NCBI GenBank assembly: GCA_934702375.1
Contig: CAKUYE010000006.1
Coordinates: 1 to 64,000, forward strand
DNA: 64,000 bases
Source: an uncultured Bacillota bacterium
GTDB lineage: Bacteria > Bacillota > Dehalobacteriia > UBA7702
Direction of reading: 5' to 3'
In this document: in pieces, positions 50,041 to 58,989 of the stretch
How the letters are laid out: each line of letters begins with the position of its first letter
Position numbering within the stretch: position 1 is the stretch's first letter
Program-made: the position numbers and the translations under genes
Notes under the pieces: generated by a model
What the model was told of the DNA's origin: nothing
The model's database searches: none
What the model saw: only the letters and a program-made list of their open reading frames with translations

Positions 50041-50056
50041 GTTAGTTGAAACTAAC
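50041..50056. promoter_or_regulatory. Perfect TTAG/CTAA palindrome at the feoB ribosome binding site
   Basis: GTTAGTT and AACTAAC are inverted around GA, 2 bases before CAGGAG. The half-sites equal those in the feoA promoter box but with a 2-base gap. It could control an internal feoB promoter or form an RNA hairpin next to the ribosome binding site. Confidence 0.6.
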
Positions 50057-50073
50057 GTCAGGAGATGAATTCA

Positions 50074-52563
50074 ATGAGTAACAAAGTTCGCGTTGCTTTA
50101 GCCGGGAACCCCAACTGCGGTAAAACAACGCTGTTTAACGCCCTGACCGGGTCCAATCAGTTCGTTGGGAACTGGCCCGGCGTCACTGTTGAAAAAAAGG
50201 AAGGGAAGTATAAGGGCAACCACGATGTTCTTATCATGGACCTTCCCGGGATCTACTCTCTTTCCCCTTATACCTTGGAAGAAGTTGTTGCCCGAAATTA
50301 TTTGATCGAAGAACGTCCCGATGTTATACTTAATATCATCGACGGTACAAACCTCGAACGTAACCTGTATCTTACCACTCAGCTTATCGAGTTGGGAATC
50401 CCCGTTGTGATTGCCGTCAACATGATGGATATTGTTCGCAAAAATGGGGACCATATGGATACCAAAGCACTTGCAAAGAAATTGCAGTGCCCTGTTTATG
50501 AAATCTCGGCATTGAAAGGTACCGGCATTAAAGAAGTTGTGGATGCAGCTGTGGCCGCTGCGGAAAAGGGCGAACCCATCCCTCCCCACACCTTCTGCGG
50601 GCCGGTGGAACATGCCCTTGCCCATATTGAAGAAGCCGTTGTTCACGATATGCCCCCTGCTCAGCAGCGCTGGTATGCCATTAAGATCTTTGAACGCGAC
50701 GAAAAAGTCCTCTCCAAACTTACCATTGACCAAAAGGTTTTGGCCCATGTGGAACAGGATATCGTTGCCGCCGAAGAAGAAATGGACGACGATTCCGAAA
50801 GCATTATCACCAACGAACGCTACATTTATATCGGCTCTCTGTTAAGAGGCTGCTATAAGAAAAAGGATGCCGGTAAACAATCCACTTCCGATAAGATCGA
50901 CCGCGTTGTTACAAACCGTTGGCTCGGCTTGCCCATCTTTGTTGTTGTAATGTTCCTTGTTTACTACATTTCCATGGTTACCGTTGGTTCCGCCGCTACG
51001 GACTGGGCCAATGACGGTCTCTTTGGGGATGGCTGGCACCTCTTCGGTTATGGTTCTGCCGCTTATGGCGAAGCCGATGAAGCTTACGCTGAAGCTGCTC
51101 AGACCGTTGACGCTTTCCTCGCTGTAGATGCCGAAGGCGCTGCCGATGCTGCCGATGCCATCGATGAAGAATCCGATGCCTATGATCCTCAGGCTGCCGG
51201 TACGCTTTTGACCGACTATGCCAAAAACTTTGATGCCACCGATGAAGCTTCCATCGATGTTGAAAATGAAGAAGACCTTTCCACGGAAACCGTGACTTAT
51301 ACCGGTAAAGATCTTACCGCAGCCATTAAAACCATGGAAAGCTATGACTTTGCCGCTCCCGATCCTGCCGACTACGGCATTTGGGTTCCCGGCATCCCCG
51401 CTTTAATTGAAAGTGCTTTTGCCAAAGCAGCTCCCGCTGCCTGGCTTGAAGGCTTGATCCTTGATGGGATTGTCGCCGGGGTCGGTGCCGTTCTCGGTTT
51501 CGTTCCCCAGATGCTCGTTCTCTTCCTGCTCCTTGCTTTCCTGGAATCCTGCGGCTACATGGCTCGTATTGCCTTCGTTCTCGACCGTATCTTCCGTAAA
51601 TTTGGGCTCTCCGGGAAATCCTTTATCCCGATCCTTATCGGCACCGGCTGCGGCGTCCCCGGGATCATGGCCTCCAGAACCATTGAAAACGAACGCGACC
51701 GTCGTATGACGATCATGACCACAACCTTTATCCCCTGCGGTGCAAAAACACCCTTTATCGCAATGATCGCCGGTGCGATCTTTGGCGGCTCCGCTTGGGT
51801 TGCTACCTCTGCTTACTTCCTCGGCATGGCTGCCATCATCCTTTCCGGTATCATGCTGAAAAAGACCAAAGGGTTTGCCGGTGAAGTTGCTCCCTTCGTT
51901 ATGGAACTTCCCGCTTACCATATGCCTACCGTCGGCAACGTATTGCGCTCCATGTGGGAACGCGGCTGGTCCTTTATTAAAAAGGCCGGTACCATCATTC
52001 TGCTTTCCACCATCTTCGTATGGTTCACCTCCTACTTTGGCTTTGTGGACGGCACCTTCCGGATGCTCTCCGATGAAGAAATCAGCAACTCCCTGCTAGC
52101 GGTCATCGGTAACGGCTTATCCTGGATCTTTGCTCCTCTCGGCTGGGGCAATTGGCAGGCTGCTGTTGCTTCCATCACCGGTCTTGTGGCAAAAGAAAAC
52201 ATCGTTGGCACCATGGGCATCCTCTTTGGCGGTGCCGGTGCTGCCTATAGCAACATTGCCGCAGCCTTCACTCCTCTCAGTGGTTATTCCTTCCTTGCTT
52301 TCAACCTTCTCTGCGCTCCCTGCTTCGCTGCAATGGGTGCCATTAAGAGAGAAATGAACAATATTAAATGGTTCTGGGCTGCCATCGGCTATCAGTGCGG
52401 TTTCGCTTATGTCGTTGCCCTCATCATTTACCAGGTTGGCTCTCTCTTTGCCGGTAATGTCAATATCATTGGTCTTATCGTAGCCTTGGTTCTGGTTGCC
52501 GCTATGATTTACCAGCTGGTAAGACCTTACCGCGAAGGCGGTATTGCCAAAAATAAAGCCTGA
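50074..52563 (+). CDS. feoB: Ferrous iron transporter FeoB
   Basis: 829 residues. The N-terminal GTPase has G1 GNPNCGKTT, G3 DLPG and G4 NMMD, and is followed by the helical domain. The membrane part starts near 288 and has the Gate motifs with PCGAKTPF and GCGVPGI. FeoB imports Fe(II) across the membrane. Between the first and second membrane segments an outside insert of about 100 residues (330-430) is rich in Ala, Asp and Glu (EADEAYAEAAQTVDAF). The start is ATG 50074 behind CAGGAG; ATG 50065 is too close to it. Confidence 0.97.
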   Translation: MSNKVRVALAGNPNCGKTTLFNALTGSNQFVGNWPGVTVEKKEGKYKGNHDVLIMDLPGIYSLSPYTLEEVVARNYLIEERPDVILNIIDGTNLERNLYLTTQLIELGIPVVIAVNMMDIVRKNGDHMDTKALAKKLQCPVYEISALKGTGIKEVVDAAVAAAEKGEPIPPHTFCGPVEHALAHIEEAVVHDMPPAQQRWYAIKIFERDEKVLSKLTIDQKVLAHVEQDIVAAEEEMDDDSESIITNERYIYIGSLLRGCYKKKDAGKQSTSDKIDRVVTNRWLGLPIFVVVMFLVYYISMVTVGSAATDWANDGLFGDGWHLFGYGSAAYGEADEAYAEAAQTVDAFLAVDAEGAADAADAIDEESDAYDPQAAGTLLTDYAKNFDATDEASIDVENEEDLSTETVTYTGKDLTAAIKTMESYDFAAPDPADYGIWVPGIPALIESAFAKAAPAAWLEGLILDGIVAGVGAVLGFVPQMLVLFLLLAFLESCGYMARIAFVLDRIFRKFGLSGKSFIPILIGTGCGVPGIMASRTIENERDRRMTIMTTTFIPCGAKTPFIAMIAGAIFGGSAWVATSAYFLGMAAIILSGIMLKKTKGFAGEVAPFVMELPAYHMPTVGNVLRSMWERGWSFIKKAGTIILLSTIFVWFTSYFGFVDGTFRMLSDEEISNSLLAVIGNGLSWIFAPLGWGNWQAAVASITGLVAKENIVGTMGILFGGAGAAYSNIAAAFTPLSGYSFLAFNLLCAPCFAAMGAIKREMNNIKWFWAAIGYQCGFAYVVALIIYQVGSLFAGNVNIIGLIVALVLVAAMIYQLVRPYREGGIAKNKA

Positions 52564-52619
52564 TCAAGGCTGTTTCCCATCACTTAATTATTCGAAATTC
52601 AGAAAGGGGTTTTTGTCCT

Positions 52620-52802
52620 ATGGTTCAATGGTTTGCAGCAAATTTGTCTACGATTGTGATCGGTCTGATCCTTTTGGCGATCGTTGTCGCTATCGTTGTA
52701 CATCTGGTTCGCATGAAGAAAAAAGGAAAATCGACCTGCGGCTGCGGTTGCAGCCACTGTGCCATGCAGGGCAAATGCCACTCTGATCATACGCGGAATT
52801 AG
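52620..52802 (+). CDS. FeoB-associated Cys-rich membrane protein
   Basis: 60 residues. One membrane segment (9-30) is followed by a basic turn and CGCGCSHCAMQGKCH. This matches the small FeoB-associated Cys-rich proteins that follow feoB in many anaerobes. They may bind Fe(II) or hold an Fe-S cluster on the cytoplasmic side. AAAGGGG lies upstream of ATG 52620. Confidence 0.92.
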   Translation: MVQWFAANLSTIVIGLILLAIVVAIVVHLVRMKKKGKSTCGCGCSHCAMQGKCHSDHTRN

Positions 52803-52815
52803 GAGAAGAAAGGTT

Positions 52816-53379
52816 ATGTCCGAACAGCTTATTATCAAACATTGCTCCCCCACTCTGGCCGGCATGAAAACGGGGAATCTCTTCTCCTGTGCCTGTGAAT
52901 CCCGGGAAGAGCTTTTTACCTCGGTTCGCCGGATCAACCGTAAGCTCGTCCCCCGGGGGCTGCGCGTTTTGCCTTTTGCAGTTTCTGCACAGCGCGCACT
53001 GGTTTATGTCTTTCGCCCCGATGCGCTGGAAGAGGATCTCTCCCGGGAGGACGCCATGATCCTCCTGAAAGAATGCGGCTACGATCAAACCGATATCAGC
53101 GGCTGCCTGAGAGAGCTGAAACGGCGTTTGGCCCTCAAACACGAAGAAGGCTTCCCCCACGAAGTCGGCCTGTTCCTAAGTTACCCTCCTGAAGATGTTC
53201 GCGGTTTTATCGAACATAAAGCCGCCAACAGTAAATGTGCCGGCTGCTGGAAAGTCTACGGTGATGAAGAAAAAGCCAAATGCCTTTTCACCGCTTATCG
53301 CAATTGCACCAAGTCCTACTGTCGTAGGTGGGATGATGGGGAGAGTATTGAAAATCTAGCCGTCTTGCGGACGCACTAA
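52816..53379 (+). CDS. DUF3793 family protein
   Basis: 187 residues. The pattern fits DUF3793: HCSPTLAGMKTGNLFSC near the start, GCLRELKRRL in the middle and HEVGLFLSYPPEDVRGFI near 125. Cysteines near the end (KCAGCWKVYG, CTKSYCRRW) could bind metal. Members often sit beside feo or flavodoxin genes and lack a known function. The start is ATG 52816 behind AGAAAGG. Its TAA stop is the first three bases of palindromic element B. Confidence 0.9.
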   Translation: MSEQLIIKHCSPTLAGMKTGNLFSCACESREELFTSVRRINRKLVPRGLRVLPFAVSAQRALVYVFRPDALEEDLSREDAMILLKECGYDQTDISGCLRELKRRLALKHEEGFPHEVGLFLSYPPEDVRGFIEHKAANSKCAGCWKVYGDEEKAKCLFTAYRNCTKSYCRRWDDGESIENLAVLRTH

Positions 53380-53482
53380 ACGCACAGAACTCGGCAAAAT
53401 CGCCGATCGCCGACAATGGGCATACGTCTTAGTATAGCCCATTGCCGTCGCCCGGCGAGTTTTACCGAGTTCTGCACGTTTA
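53377..53482. repeat. Palindromic intergenic element, 106-bp subfamily, copy B
   Basis: The ends TAAACG and CGTTTA are inverted, and CAGAACTCGG pairs with CCGAGTTCTG. The core GCCGACAATGGGCATAC and GTATAGCCCATTGCCGTC is shared with copy A at 1034-1139, which is also 106 bp long. It starts on the stop codon of the DUF3793 gene. Confidence 0.85.
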
Positions 53483-53877
53483 TTGCGCCCTTTTTGTTTG
53501 GATACTCCTTTTTTGTATGAATATGCGAAATTTGAATATTAATACATTGTTTCTTGGCGAAAAATCGAAAATGACCGTAGGAACGCAGGTCTTTTTGTCG
53601 AAAGCTGTCTTTTGCTTAAACACGTGCATAGGACGGCTTTTCCGTTATGTCGGCCCTTTTTTCGGTTATGACGAATTTTTTGTGGGGAGGGGGATAGTTT
53701 TGCTTCTGTTGCCGCGTTTAGCAGGTACTTTGTTTTTCGGTTTGTGATGTATGTTTTTTAAAAAAACTTGTTTTTCGGTTTTGGGAATCAGGATAGCAGG
53801 GGCTTTTATTTTGGTATAAATTTGACTTTTTGTCCCGGGGTATGGTATAGTGTATTCATTGTTGGAAGGAGGTGTCT
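53380..53877. other. Intergenic region between DUF3793 and yabE-like genes
   Basis: It holds element B, then about 330 T-rich bases with no credible gene (an open frame at 53442-53747 lacks a ribosome binding site and starts inside the element), and the yabE-like promoter at 53822-53851. Confidence 0.6.
53822..53851 (+). promoter_or_regulatory. Promoter of the yabE-like gene
   Basis: TTGACT and TATAGT with an 18-base spacer, about 27 bases before the start codon. Confidence 0.6.
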
Positions 53878-54921
53878 ATGTCAACGTCGAAGATTTGGTC
53901 CAGAATTTTCCAGTCCCGAAAGATCTTAATTGTCATCTGCTCGTTTTTGGCGGTATTTGCCATCGGGCTTTGCTGTGGAGCATGGATCATGTCCGAAGAA
54001 AAAGAAGTTTCATTATCCGTGAACAATAATGAGATCACCGTTATAACCTACGCCAATACCCTTTCGGATCTCCTTCGGGAGCAATCCATTGATGTGGATG
54101 ATGTGACAGATGCCAATGTGGATCTGCACTCCGCCTTAACGGATGGACAGAAATTGGAAGTAGAGGTGACCTCCGATTACAAAGTGCTGGTGGATGGTAA
54201 AACTGTAGAGGTTTCCGCTGCCGCCGGAACCGTTGCCGAAGTGCTTCAGCACGCCGGTGTGACCCTGGGTGAAAACGATGTGGTAGAACCCGAGCTGCAC
54301 CAAAAGGTAAAAGGCGACACCGTGATCGATGTCCACAGAGTGACAATAGAGGAAGAAACACGAGAAACAGAGTTGGCATATTCCGTAGAAACAAAGAAGG
54401 ATCATACGATCGTTTCCGGCGATCGTCTTGTGGTTCAGCCCGGGCAAAAGGGGCTGCGCAAGGATACGTATCGCGTTACTTATCGGGATGGCGAGCTGTA
54501 CGATGAAAAATTGATCGGCAGTGAAACCGTAGACCCCGTAACGGAAGTGGTCGCCGTCGGCACCGGTTCCTCGGTGCTGGCTGCCAGTGAAAATTACAGT
54601 GAAAATGAATCTACCGCCTCCGACAGTACCGCGCCCAACGGCATGAGCTGCTCTCAGATCATGACCATGAAGGCTACCGCTTACCATGAGCCCGAAGGCT
54701 CTCTTACCAAAAGCGGCACCCTGTCTCGGGTCGGTGCAATCGCCGTGGATCCCAGTGTAATACCGCTGGGCACCAAGCTCTATGTGGAAGGGTACGGCTA
54801 TTGCGTTGCCGAGGACACCGGCGGACTGATTAAAGGCAATCGGATCGATATCTATCTTAATTCCGAAGCCGAATGTGTAGAATGGGGCGTGAAAAACGTT
54901 ACCGTCTATATTTTGAAATAG
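53878..54921 (+). CDS. yabE: YabE-like wall hydrolase with DUF348, G5 and 3D domains
   Basis: 347 residues. An N-terminal membrane anchor (13-35) is followed by two DUF348 units (VITYANTLSDLLREQSIDV and the region ending LQHAGVTLGENDVV), a G5 domain at about 145-228 and a C-terminal 3D domain (from MKATAYHEPEG to AEDTGGLIKGNRIDIYL), which carries the three conserved aspartates. This layout is that of YabE/resuscitation-factor-like transglycosylases acting on peptidoglycan. The start is ATG 53878 behind AAGGAGG. In Bacillus, yabE lies next to rnmV, ksgA and yabG; here yabG is the convergent neighbour, and ksgA is 8 kb away. Confidence 0.9.
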   Translation: MSTSKIWSRIFQSRKILIVICSFLAVFAIGLCCGAWIMSEEKEVSLSVNNNEITVITYANTLSDLLREQSIDVDDVTDANVDLHSALTDGQKLEVEVTSDYKVLVDGKTVEVSAAAGTVAEVLQHAGVTLGENDVVEPELHQKVKGDTVIDVHRVTIEEETRETELAYSVETKKDHTIVSGDRLVVQPGQKGLRKDTYRVTYRDGELYDEKLIGSETVDPVTEVVAVGTGSSVLAASENYSENESTASDSTAPNGMSCSQIMTMKATAYHEPEGSLTKSGTLSRVGAIAVDPSVIPLGTKLYVEGYGYCVAEDTGGLIKGNRIDIYLNSEAECVEWGVKNVTVYILK

Positions 54922-54926
54922 TTGAG

Positions 54927-54962
54927 GGGGGGGTGTTATTACACACCACCCCTTTTTCCTTT
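54927..54962 (+). terminator. Terminator of the yabE-like gene
   Basis: GGGGGGTGT and ACACCACCCC flank a short loop and are followed by a T-run. Confidence 0.85.
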
Positions 54963-54970
54963 TGGTGTGC

Positions 54971-55072
54971 TAAATGGCTGATATTCCGCAAAATCTTCGG
55001 AAAACAGCCTCCGGATACGTGAAGTATACCTCCGGCTGTTCCCCGAAGCTTTTACGGAATCTAAGCCATTTA
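54971..55072. repeat. Palindromic intergenic element, 102-bp subfamily, copy D
   Basis: TAAATGGCT and AGCCATTTA are exact ends, identical to those of copy C (2966-3067). Inside, ATTCCGCAAAATCTTCGG pairs with CCGAAGCTTTTACGGAAT, a nearly perfect stem. It lies between the converging yabE-like and yabG genes. Confidence 0.85.
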
Positions 55073-55086
55073 TCCCACCAAGATCT

Positions 55087-55183
55087 ATGTTTGTTGTTGG
55101 CTGTTTAGGCGTTACGTTTGTTGTTGGCTGTTTAGGCGTTACGTTTGTTGTTGGCTGTCTGGGAGTTATGTTTGTTGTTGGCG
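55087..55183. repeat. 27-bp tandem repeats, 3.6 copies
   Basis: Units begin at 55087, 55114 and 55141, with a partial one at 55168. The first two differ by one base (ATG/ACG start) and the third by a few. The core is GTTTGTTGTTGGCTGT. They end 13 bases before the yabG stop codon. They are not spaced like a CRISPR array. Confidence 0.88.
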
Positions 55184-55195
55184 GATTCCTTTTGC

Positions 55196-56047
55196 TTAGC
55201 GCAGAGCTGCCTCGGTGAAGTTGGGGTAGCCCCGGCGGAAGCAGCCTCTGGTCTCAATGCCGCCGATACCGTCGGCGCCGGTCACCGTGCCTTCCACGGC
55301 TTCCTCGGCGGTGACGACCTCCTGAATCGAGGCAAAGGCCACCTTTTCAATGATGAGTACCGGGTCAAAAATATGGATAAAGACCCGCTTGGGAGAAGAA
55401 GCAAAGTTCGCCCCGGCCCGCATCAGAGCTTCGTAGTTGCTTTGGCAGGCCCCGGCAAAGATCACCAGAGCGTCCCGGTCCGGCTGATAGAGCCGGGCTT
55501 TTTTTACGGCCTCGGCAAAGTAAAGGGAAGAACGGTAGTGGTCAAGGCTTTCGGTGTCCTTGGCGCCTTTTAGCAGGCTGTCGTGACCGGTAACCACCAA
55601 AATTTCCGGCCGGTACTTTTCCAGATAATAGGAAACGGCATCGGGCTGATCCTTTTCGGGAATGGCCAGACCGGCATGGGGGATCTTCAGCCGTTCGTAG
55701 GCCTCCACGCATTTGTTAAGATATTCCCGGTCGCCGTCGAGGTGCAGCACCATTCCGGGGTAATCAAAGGTATCCTCACCGCCGCGCCACATAGTGTTGC
55801 TGCGGTGGCGCTTTAGCAGTACTTCAATGTCTTCGTTGTTTTCTCTCTCCCGGATCCGTTCGATCTCCTTCTGATCCAGAGTTTCCAGGTCGCTGAGGGG
55901 GGAGTCTGCCAAAAGACGTATCGCCACGCCCTTTAATACGGCGGAAAGCTCGCCGTGTTCGTCCCGGTAGATCTGCTTTACCCGGAATATGATATCGCCA
56001 TGGTAGGAATGGCGTGTTACGTAGTCGCCGCTTTTTACCTGTGCCAT
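55196..56047 (-). CDS. yabG: YabG sporulation-specific protease
   Basis: 283 residues, full length. It begins with the family pattern KSGDYVTRHSYHGDIIFRV. Later conserved stretches are PGMVLHLDGDREYLNKC near 95, VVTGHDSLLK near 150, FAGACQSNYEALMRAGANFA near 195 and HIFDPVLIIEKVAFA near 225. YabG processes spore coat proteins in the mother cell of Bacillus and Clostridium. Its presence is strong evidence that this lineage sporulates or did so recently. It is monocistronic on the minus strand. Confidence 0.95.
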   Translation of the reverse strand: MAQVKSGDYVTRHSYHGDIIFRVKQIYRDEHGELSAVLKGVAIRLLADSPLSDLETLDQKEIERIRERENNEDIEVLLKRHRSNTMWRGGEDTFDYPGMVLHLDGDREYLNKCVEAYERLKIPHAGLAIPEKDQPDAVSYYLEKYRPEILVVTGHDSLLKGAKDTESLDHYRSSLYFAEAVKKARLYQPDRDALVIFAGACQSNYEALMRAGANFASSPKRVFIHIFDPVLIIEKVAFASIQEVVTAEEAVEGTVTGADGIGGIETRGCFRRGYPNFTEAALR

Positions 56048-56186
56048 ACGCTGTGTTCCTCCTTGGATTCCATTATGTTATCCTATGCGGTGGCGGCTTT
56101 CTTTGTCAAAGGATTCTGCCGATTGCATTTCTCAAAAGATGGTGCTAGAATAAGGGCAATGATAAAAACGCAGAGAGGAAAAAGCA

Positions 56187-57527
56187 ATGTCCCGGGATCT
56201 CACCAATGGTGCTATTACAAAGGAACTGATATTGTTTTCCCTGCCGATGATGGCAGGGAATTTTTTGCAGCAGCTTTATAATATCGCCGATACGGTCATC
56301 GTAGGCCGTGTGGTCGGCGCCAATGCTCTGGCGGCGGTGGGGTCCGCCTATGCCCTTATGACCTTTCTGTTTTCGGTTTTTATGGGGTTGGCCATGGGGG
56401 CTGCCGCGTTGTTCTCCATTTATTGGGGGCGGGGAGATATGGAATCCTTTCGCTGTGCCGTAGCCCAGGCCTTTCGCCTTACTCTTTGCATCACACTGGT
56501 ACTGAATGTTGCCGTATATCTGTTTCTTCCCGAAATTTTAAATTTTTTACAGATTCCGGAGCTTCTTTACGAGGATATGCGGATTTATTTGGAGATTATT
56601 TTCGGCGGCATTCTGGCAACATTTCTCTACGATTTTTTGGCCTGTTTGCTTCGGGCTGCCGGAGATTCGGTGACGCCCCTGATTTTTCTGGCAGTGGCCG
56701 CCGTGCTCAATATCGGTTTGGATCTTCTGCTGATCCTTCGTTTTTCTCTGGGCATTGCCGGTGCCGGTATCGCTACGGTGGTGGCTCAGTATGTTGCCGG
56801 GGTGGGTCTTGGGGTGTACACCCTTTGCCGTCGTTCCTCTCTGCTGCCGCAAAAGCATCATTGGCGGCACAACCGCCGGATCATGACGGAAATCCGGGAG
56901 CTTTCTCTGCTCACCTCCATGCAGCAATCGGCCATGAATTTCGGCATTTTACTGGTGCAGCGTCTGGTAGATTCCTTTGGCCCCGTTACCATGGCGGCCT
57001 TTGCCGCGGCGGTGAAGATTGATACCTTTGCCTATCTGCCGGTACAGGATTTTGGCAATGCCTTTTCCACCTTTGTTGCCCAAAATTACGGTGCGGAAAA
57101 CACGGAACGGATTCACCGGGGGCTGCGAAGAGCCACTTTGGTCAGTGTGGTCTTTTCCTGCATGGTTTCTCTGCTGGTATTTGTTCTTGCGCCGCAGTTG
57201 ATGGGACTTTTTGTCTCCGGTGGGGAAACGGCGGTGATCGCTTCCGGGGTGGGGTACCTCCGCATCGAGGGCGCCTGCTATGCCGGGATCGGCTGTCTGT
57301 TTCTCCTTTACGGCTTTTATCGGGGCATCAAAAAACCGGGGATGTCGCTGCTTCTTACCGTGATCTCTCTGGGGCTTCGGGTCTTCCTGGCCTATGCCCT
57401 TTGCGGTGTTCTGGGGGAAAACGGTATCTGGATTGCCATTCCCATCGGCTGGCTGGCGGCGGATCTCACCGGTTATGGGTATTATATGCTGCGGGGGAAA
57501 ATTTTGCGGAAGCCATCGCGATTTTAA
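56187..57527 (+). CDS. MATE-family multidrug/metabolite exporter
   Basis: 446 residues with 12 membrane segments in two halves. Typical MATE features are LPMMAGNFLQQLYNIADTVIV at the start, with the conserved DTVIVGR, and a matching motif in the second half (AAAVKIDTFAYLPVQDFGNA). It exports cationic compounds in exchange for Na+ or H+. It starts at ATG 56187 behind AGAGAGGAAAAAG, divergent from yabG with 139 bases between. The substrate cannot be judged. Confidence 0.93.
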   Translation: MSRDLTNGAITKELILFSLPMMAGNFLQQLYNIADTVIVGRVVGANALAAVGSAYALMTFLFSVFMGLAMGAAALFSIYWGRGDMESFRCAVAQAFRLTLCITLVLNVAVYLFLPEILNFLQIPELLYEDMRIYLEIIFGGILATFLYDFLACLLRAAGDSVTPLIFLAVAAVLNIGLDLLLILRFSLGIAGAGIATVVAQYVAGVGLGVYTLCRRSSLLPQKHHWRHNRRIMTEIRELSLLTSMQQSAMNFGILLVQRLVDSFGPVTMAAFAAAVKIDTFAYLPVQDFGNAFSTFVAQNYGAENTERIHRGLRRATLVSVVFSCMVSLLVFVLAPQLMGLFVSGGETAVIASGVGYLRIEGACYAGIGCLFLLYGFYRGIKKPGMSLLLTVISLGLRVFLAYALCGVLGENGIWIAIPIGWLAADLTGYGYYMLRGKILRKPSRF

Positions 57528-57605
57528 CGTGAAAAAAGTGTTTATACACGGAAAGGAAAAATTAGGATACAGCCCCTTTTTTCTGAAAAAACACAAACTT
57601 TTCTC

Positions 57606-57634
57606 TTTTCATTCACGGGATTTTTTGCTATAAT
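57606..57634 (+). promoter_or_regulatory. Candidate murA promoter
   Basis: Perfect TATAAT at 57629-57634 with TTTTCA 17 bases upstream. The leader would be about 85 nt. Confidence 0.55.
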
Positions 57635-57723
57635 GGTGTAGATAAAATGCAAGAAGTGCGTAAAGCTTCATTGTTTACAGATAAAAAATTTACACACCCT
57701 GGGTATTCAAGGGGGAACACGAT

Positions 57724-58989
57724 TTGTCTAAATTAATCATTCGAGGCGGCAATCCACTTACCGGCTCTGTAAAGATCAGCGGTGCAAAAAATTCCGCTGT
57801 TGCGGTAATCGCCGCTGCAATTCTGTGTAAGGGTACGACGGTTCTGGAAAACGTACCTCAGATCAGTGATGTGAAAATTCTGCTCAACATTATGAAAAAA
57901 CTCGGTGTAGAAGTTGCCTGGGTGGAGGAAGATGCCGTTTCCATTACCACACCGGATACCATCGAACACCAGGCTCTTTATGAGGAAGTCAGCAACCTCA
58001 GAGCGTCTAACCTGCTTCTCGGCTCTTTGCTGGGGCGCTGCGGTGCTTCTGCCGTGGCTTTGCCCGGCGGCTGCGACCTCGGAGCACGTCCCATGGATCT
58101 CCACATTAAGGGGTTTACCCAACTGGGTGCCGATGTGGAAACCGTGGATCAACGCTACATTCAGGCTGAAGGTCCCAAAGAGGGGCTTCACGGTGCCGTG
58201 ATTTATCTTGACTTTCCCAGTGTTGGCGCAACGGAAAACATCATGATGGCCGCGGCGGTGGCTGACGGTCAGACCGTGATCGAAAACGTTGCCAAAGAAC
58301 CGGAGATCGTCGATCTTGCCAACTTCTTGAATAATGCCGGGGCAAAGGTACGAGGCGCCGGTACGGATATCATCCGCATTGAAGGGGTTTCGGAGCTTCA
58401 CGGCTGTCGTCACAGTATCATCCCCGACCGTATTGAAGCCGGTACCTTTATGGCCATTGCCGCAGTAACCGGCAGTCGGCTGAAATTGGAAAATGTGATT
58501 TCGGCTCATATGAAGCCTGTGATCGCTAAAATGAAAGAAATGGGTACCGAGATCCATGCCGTCGGCGGCAATGTTTACGTCACCGGTCCGGAACGACTGA
58601 AGGCTGCTTCCATTCAGACCCTGGCGCACCCCGGGTTCCCCACGGATATGCAGCCTCAAATGATGGCCATGGCGGCCCTTGCCAAAGGGGACAGTGTCAT
58701 TGTGGAAAACATCTTTGAACGCCGGATGAAGGCCGCAACAGAGCTTTGTAAAATGGGCGCAAAGATCACCGTCGATGGCAAAGTGGCCACCGTTCACGGC
58801 ATTGAAAAGCTTCACGGCGCTACGGTGCAGGCCCACGATCTCAGAGCCGGTGCGGCTCTGGTAGCGGCAGCCCTGGCCGCCGAAGGGGAAACGACCATTG
58901 AAAAGCTGGGGATTATCGACCGCGGCTATTGGCGGATGGAAGATAAATTAAAGGCCATCGGCTGCGATGTGGAAAGGGTGGAAGAATGA
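57724..58989 (+). CDS. murA: UDP-N-acetylglucosamine 1-carboxyvinyltransferase
   Basis: 421 residues. It catalyses the first committed step of peptidoglycan synthesis (PEP plus UDP-GlcNAc). The start LIIRGGNPLTGSVKISGAKN is typical. The fosfomycin-target cysteine is in PGGCDLGARPMDLH near 117. HPGFPTDMQPQ near 305 belongs to the second domain. The start is TTG 57724, about 8 bases behind AGGGGGAA, with no ATG that fits. Its stop overlaps the walJ ATG by 4 bases. Confidence 0.97.
   Translation: MSKLIIRGGNPLTGSVKISGAKNSAVAVIAAAILCKGTTVLENVPQISDVKILLNIMKKLGVEVAWVEEDAVSITTPDTIEHQALYEEVSNLRASNLLLGSLLGRCGASAVALPGGCDLGARPMDLHIKGFTQLGADVETVDQRYIQAEGPKEGLHGAVIYLDFPSVGATENIMMAAAVADGQTVIENVAKEPEIVDLANFLNNAGAKVRGAGTDIIRIEGVSELHGCRHSIIPDRIEAGTFMAIAAVTGSRLKLENVISAHMKPVIAKMKEMGTEIHAVGGNVYVTGPERLKAASIQTLAHPGFPTDMQPQMMAMAALAKGDSVIVENIFERRMKAATELCKMGAKITVDGKVATVHGIEKLHGATVQAHDLRAGAALVAAALAAEGETTIEKLGIIDRGYWRMEDKLKAIGCDVERVEE

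Noticed and set aside
53442..53747. 101-codon open frame after element B
   Set aside because: It begins inside the palindromic element without a ribosome binding site, and the protein has no recognisable pattern.
55087..55183. CRISPR array or origin iterons
   Set aside because: Repeats are directly adjacent without spacers, and no replication gene or DnaA-box cluster is nearby.
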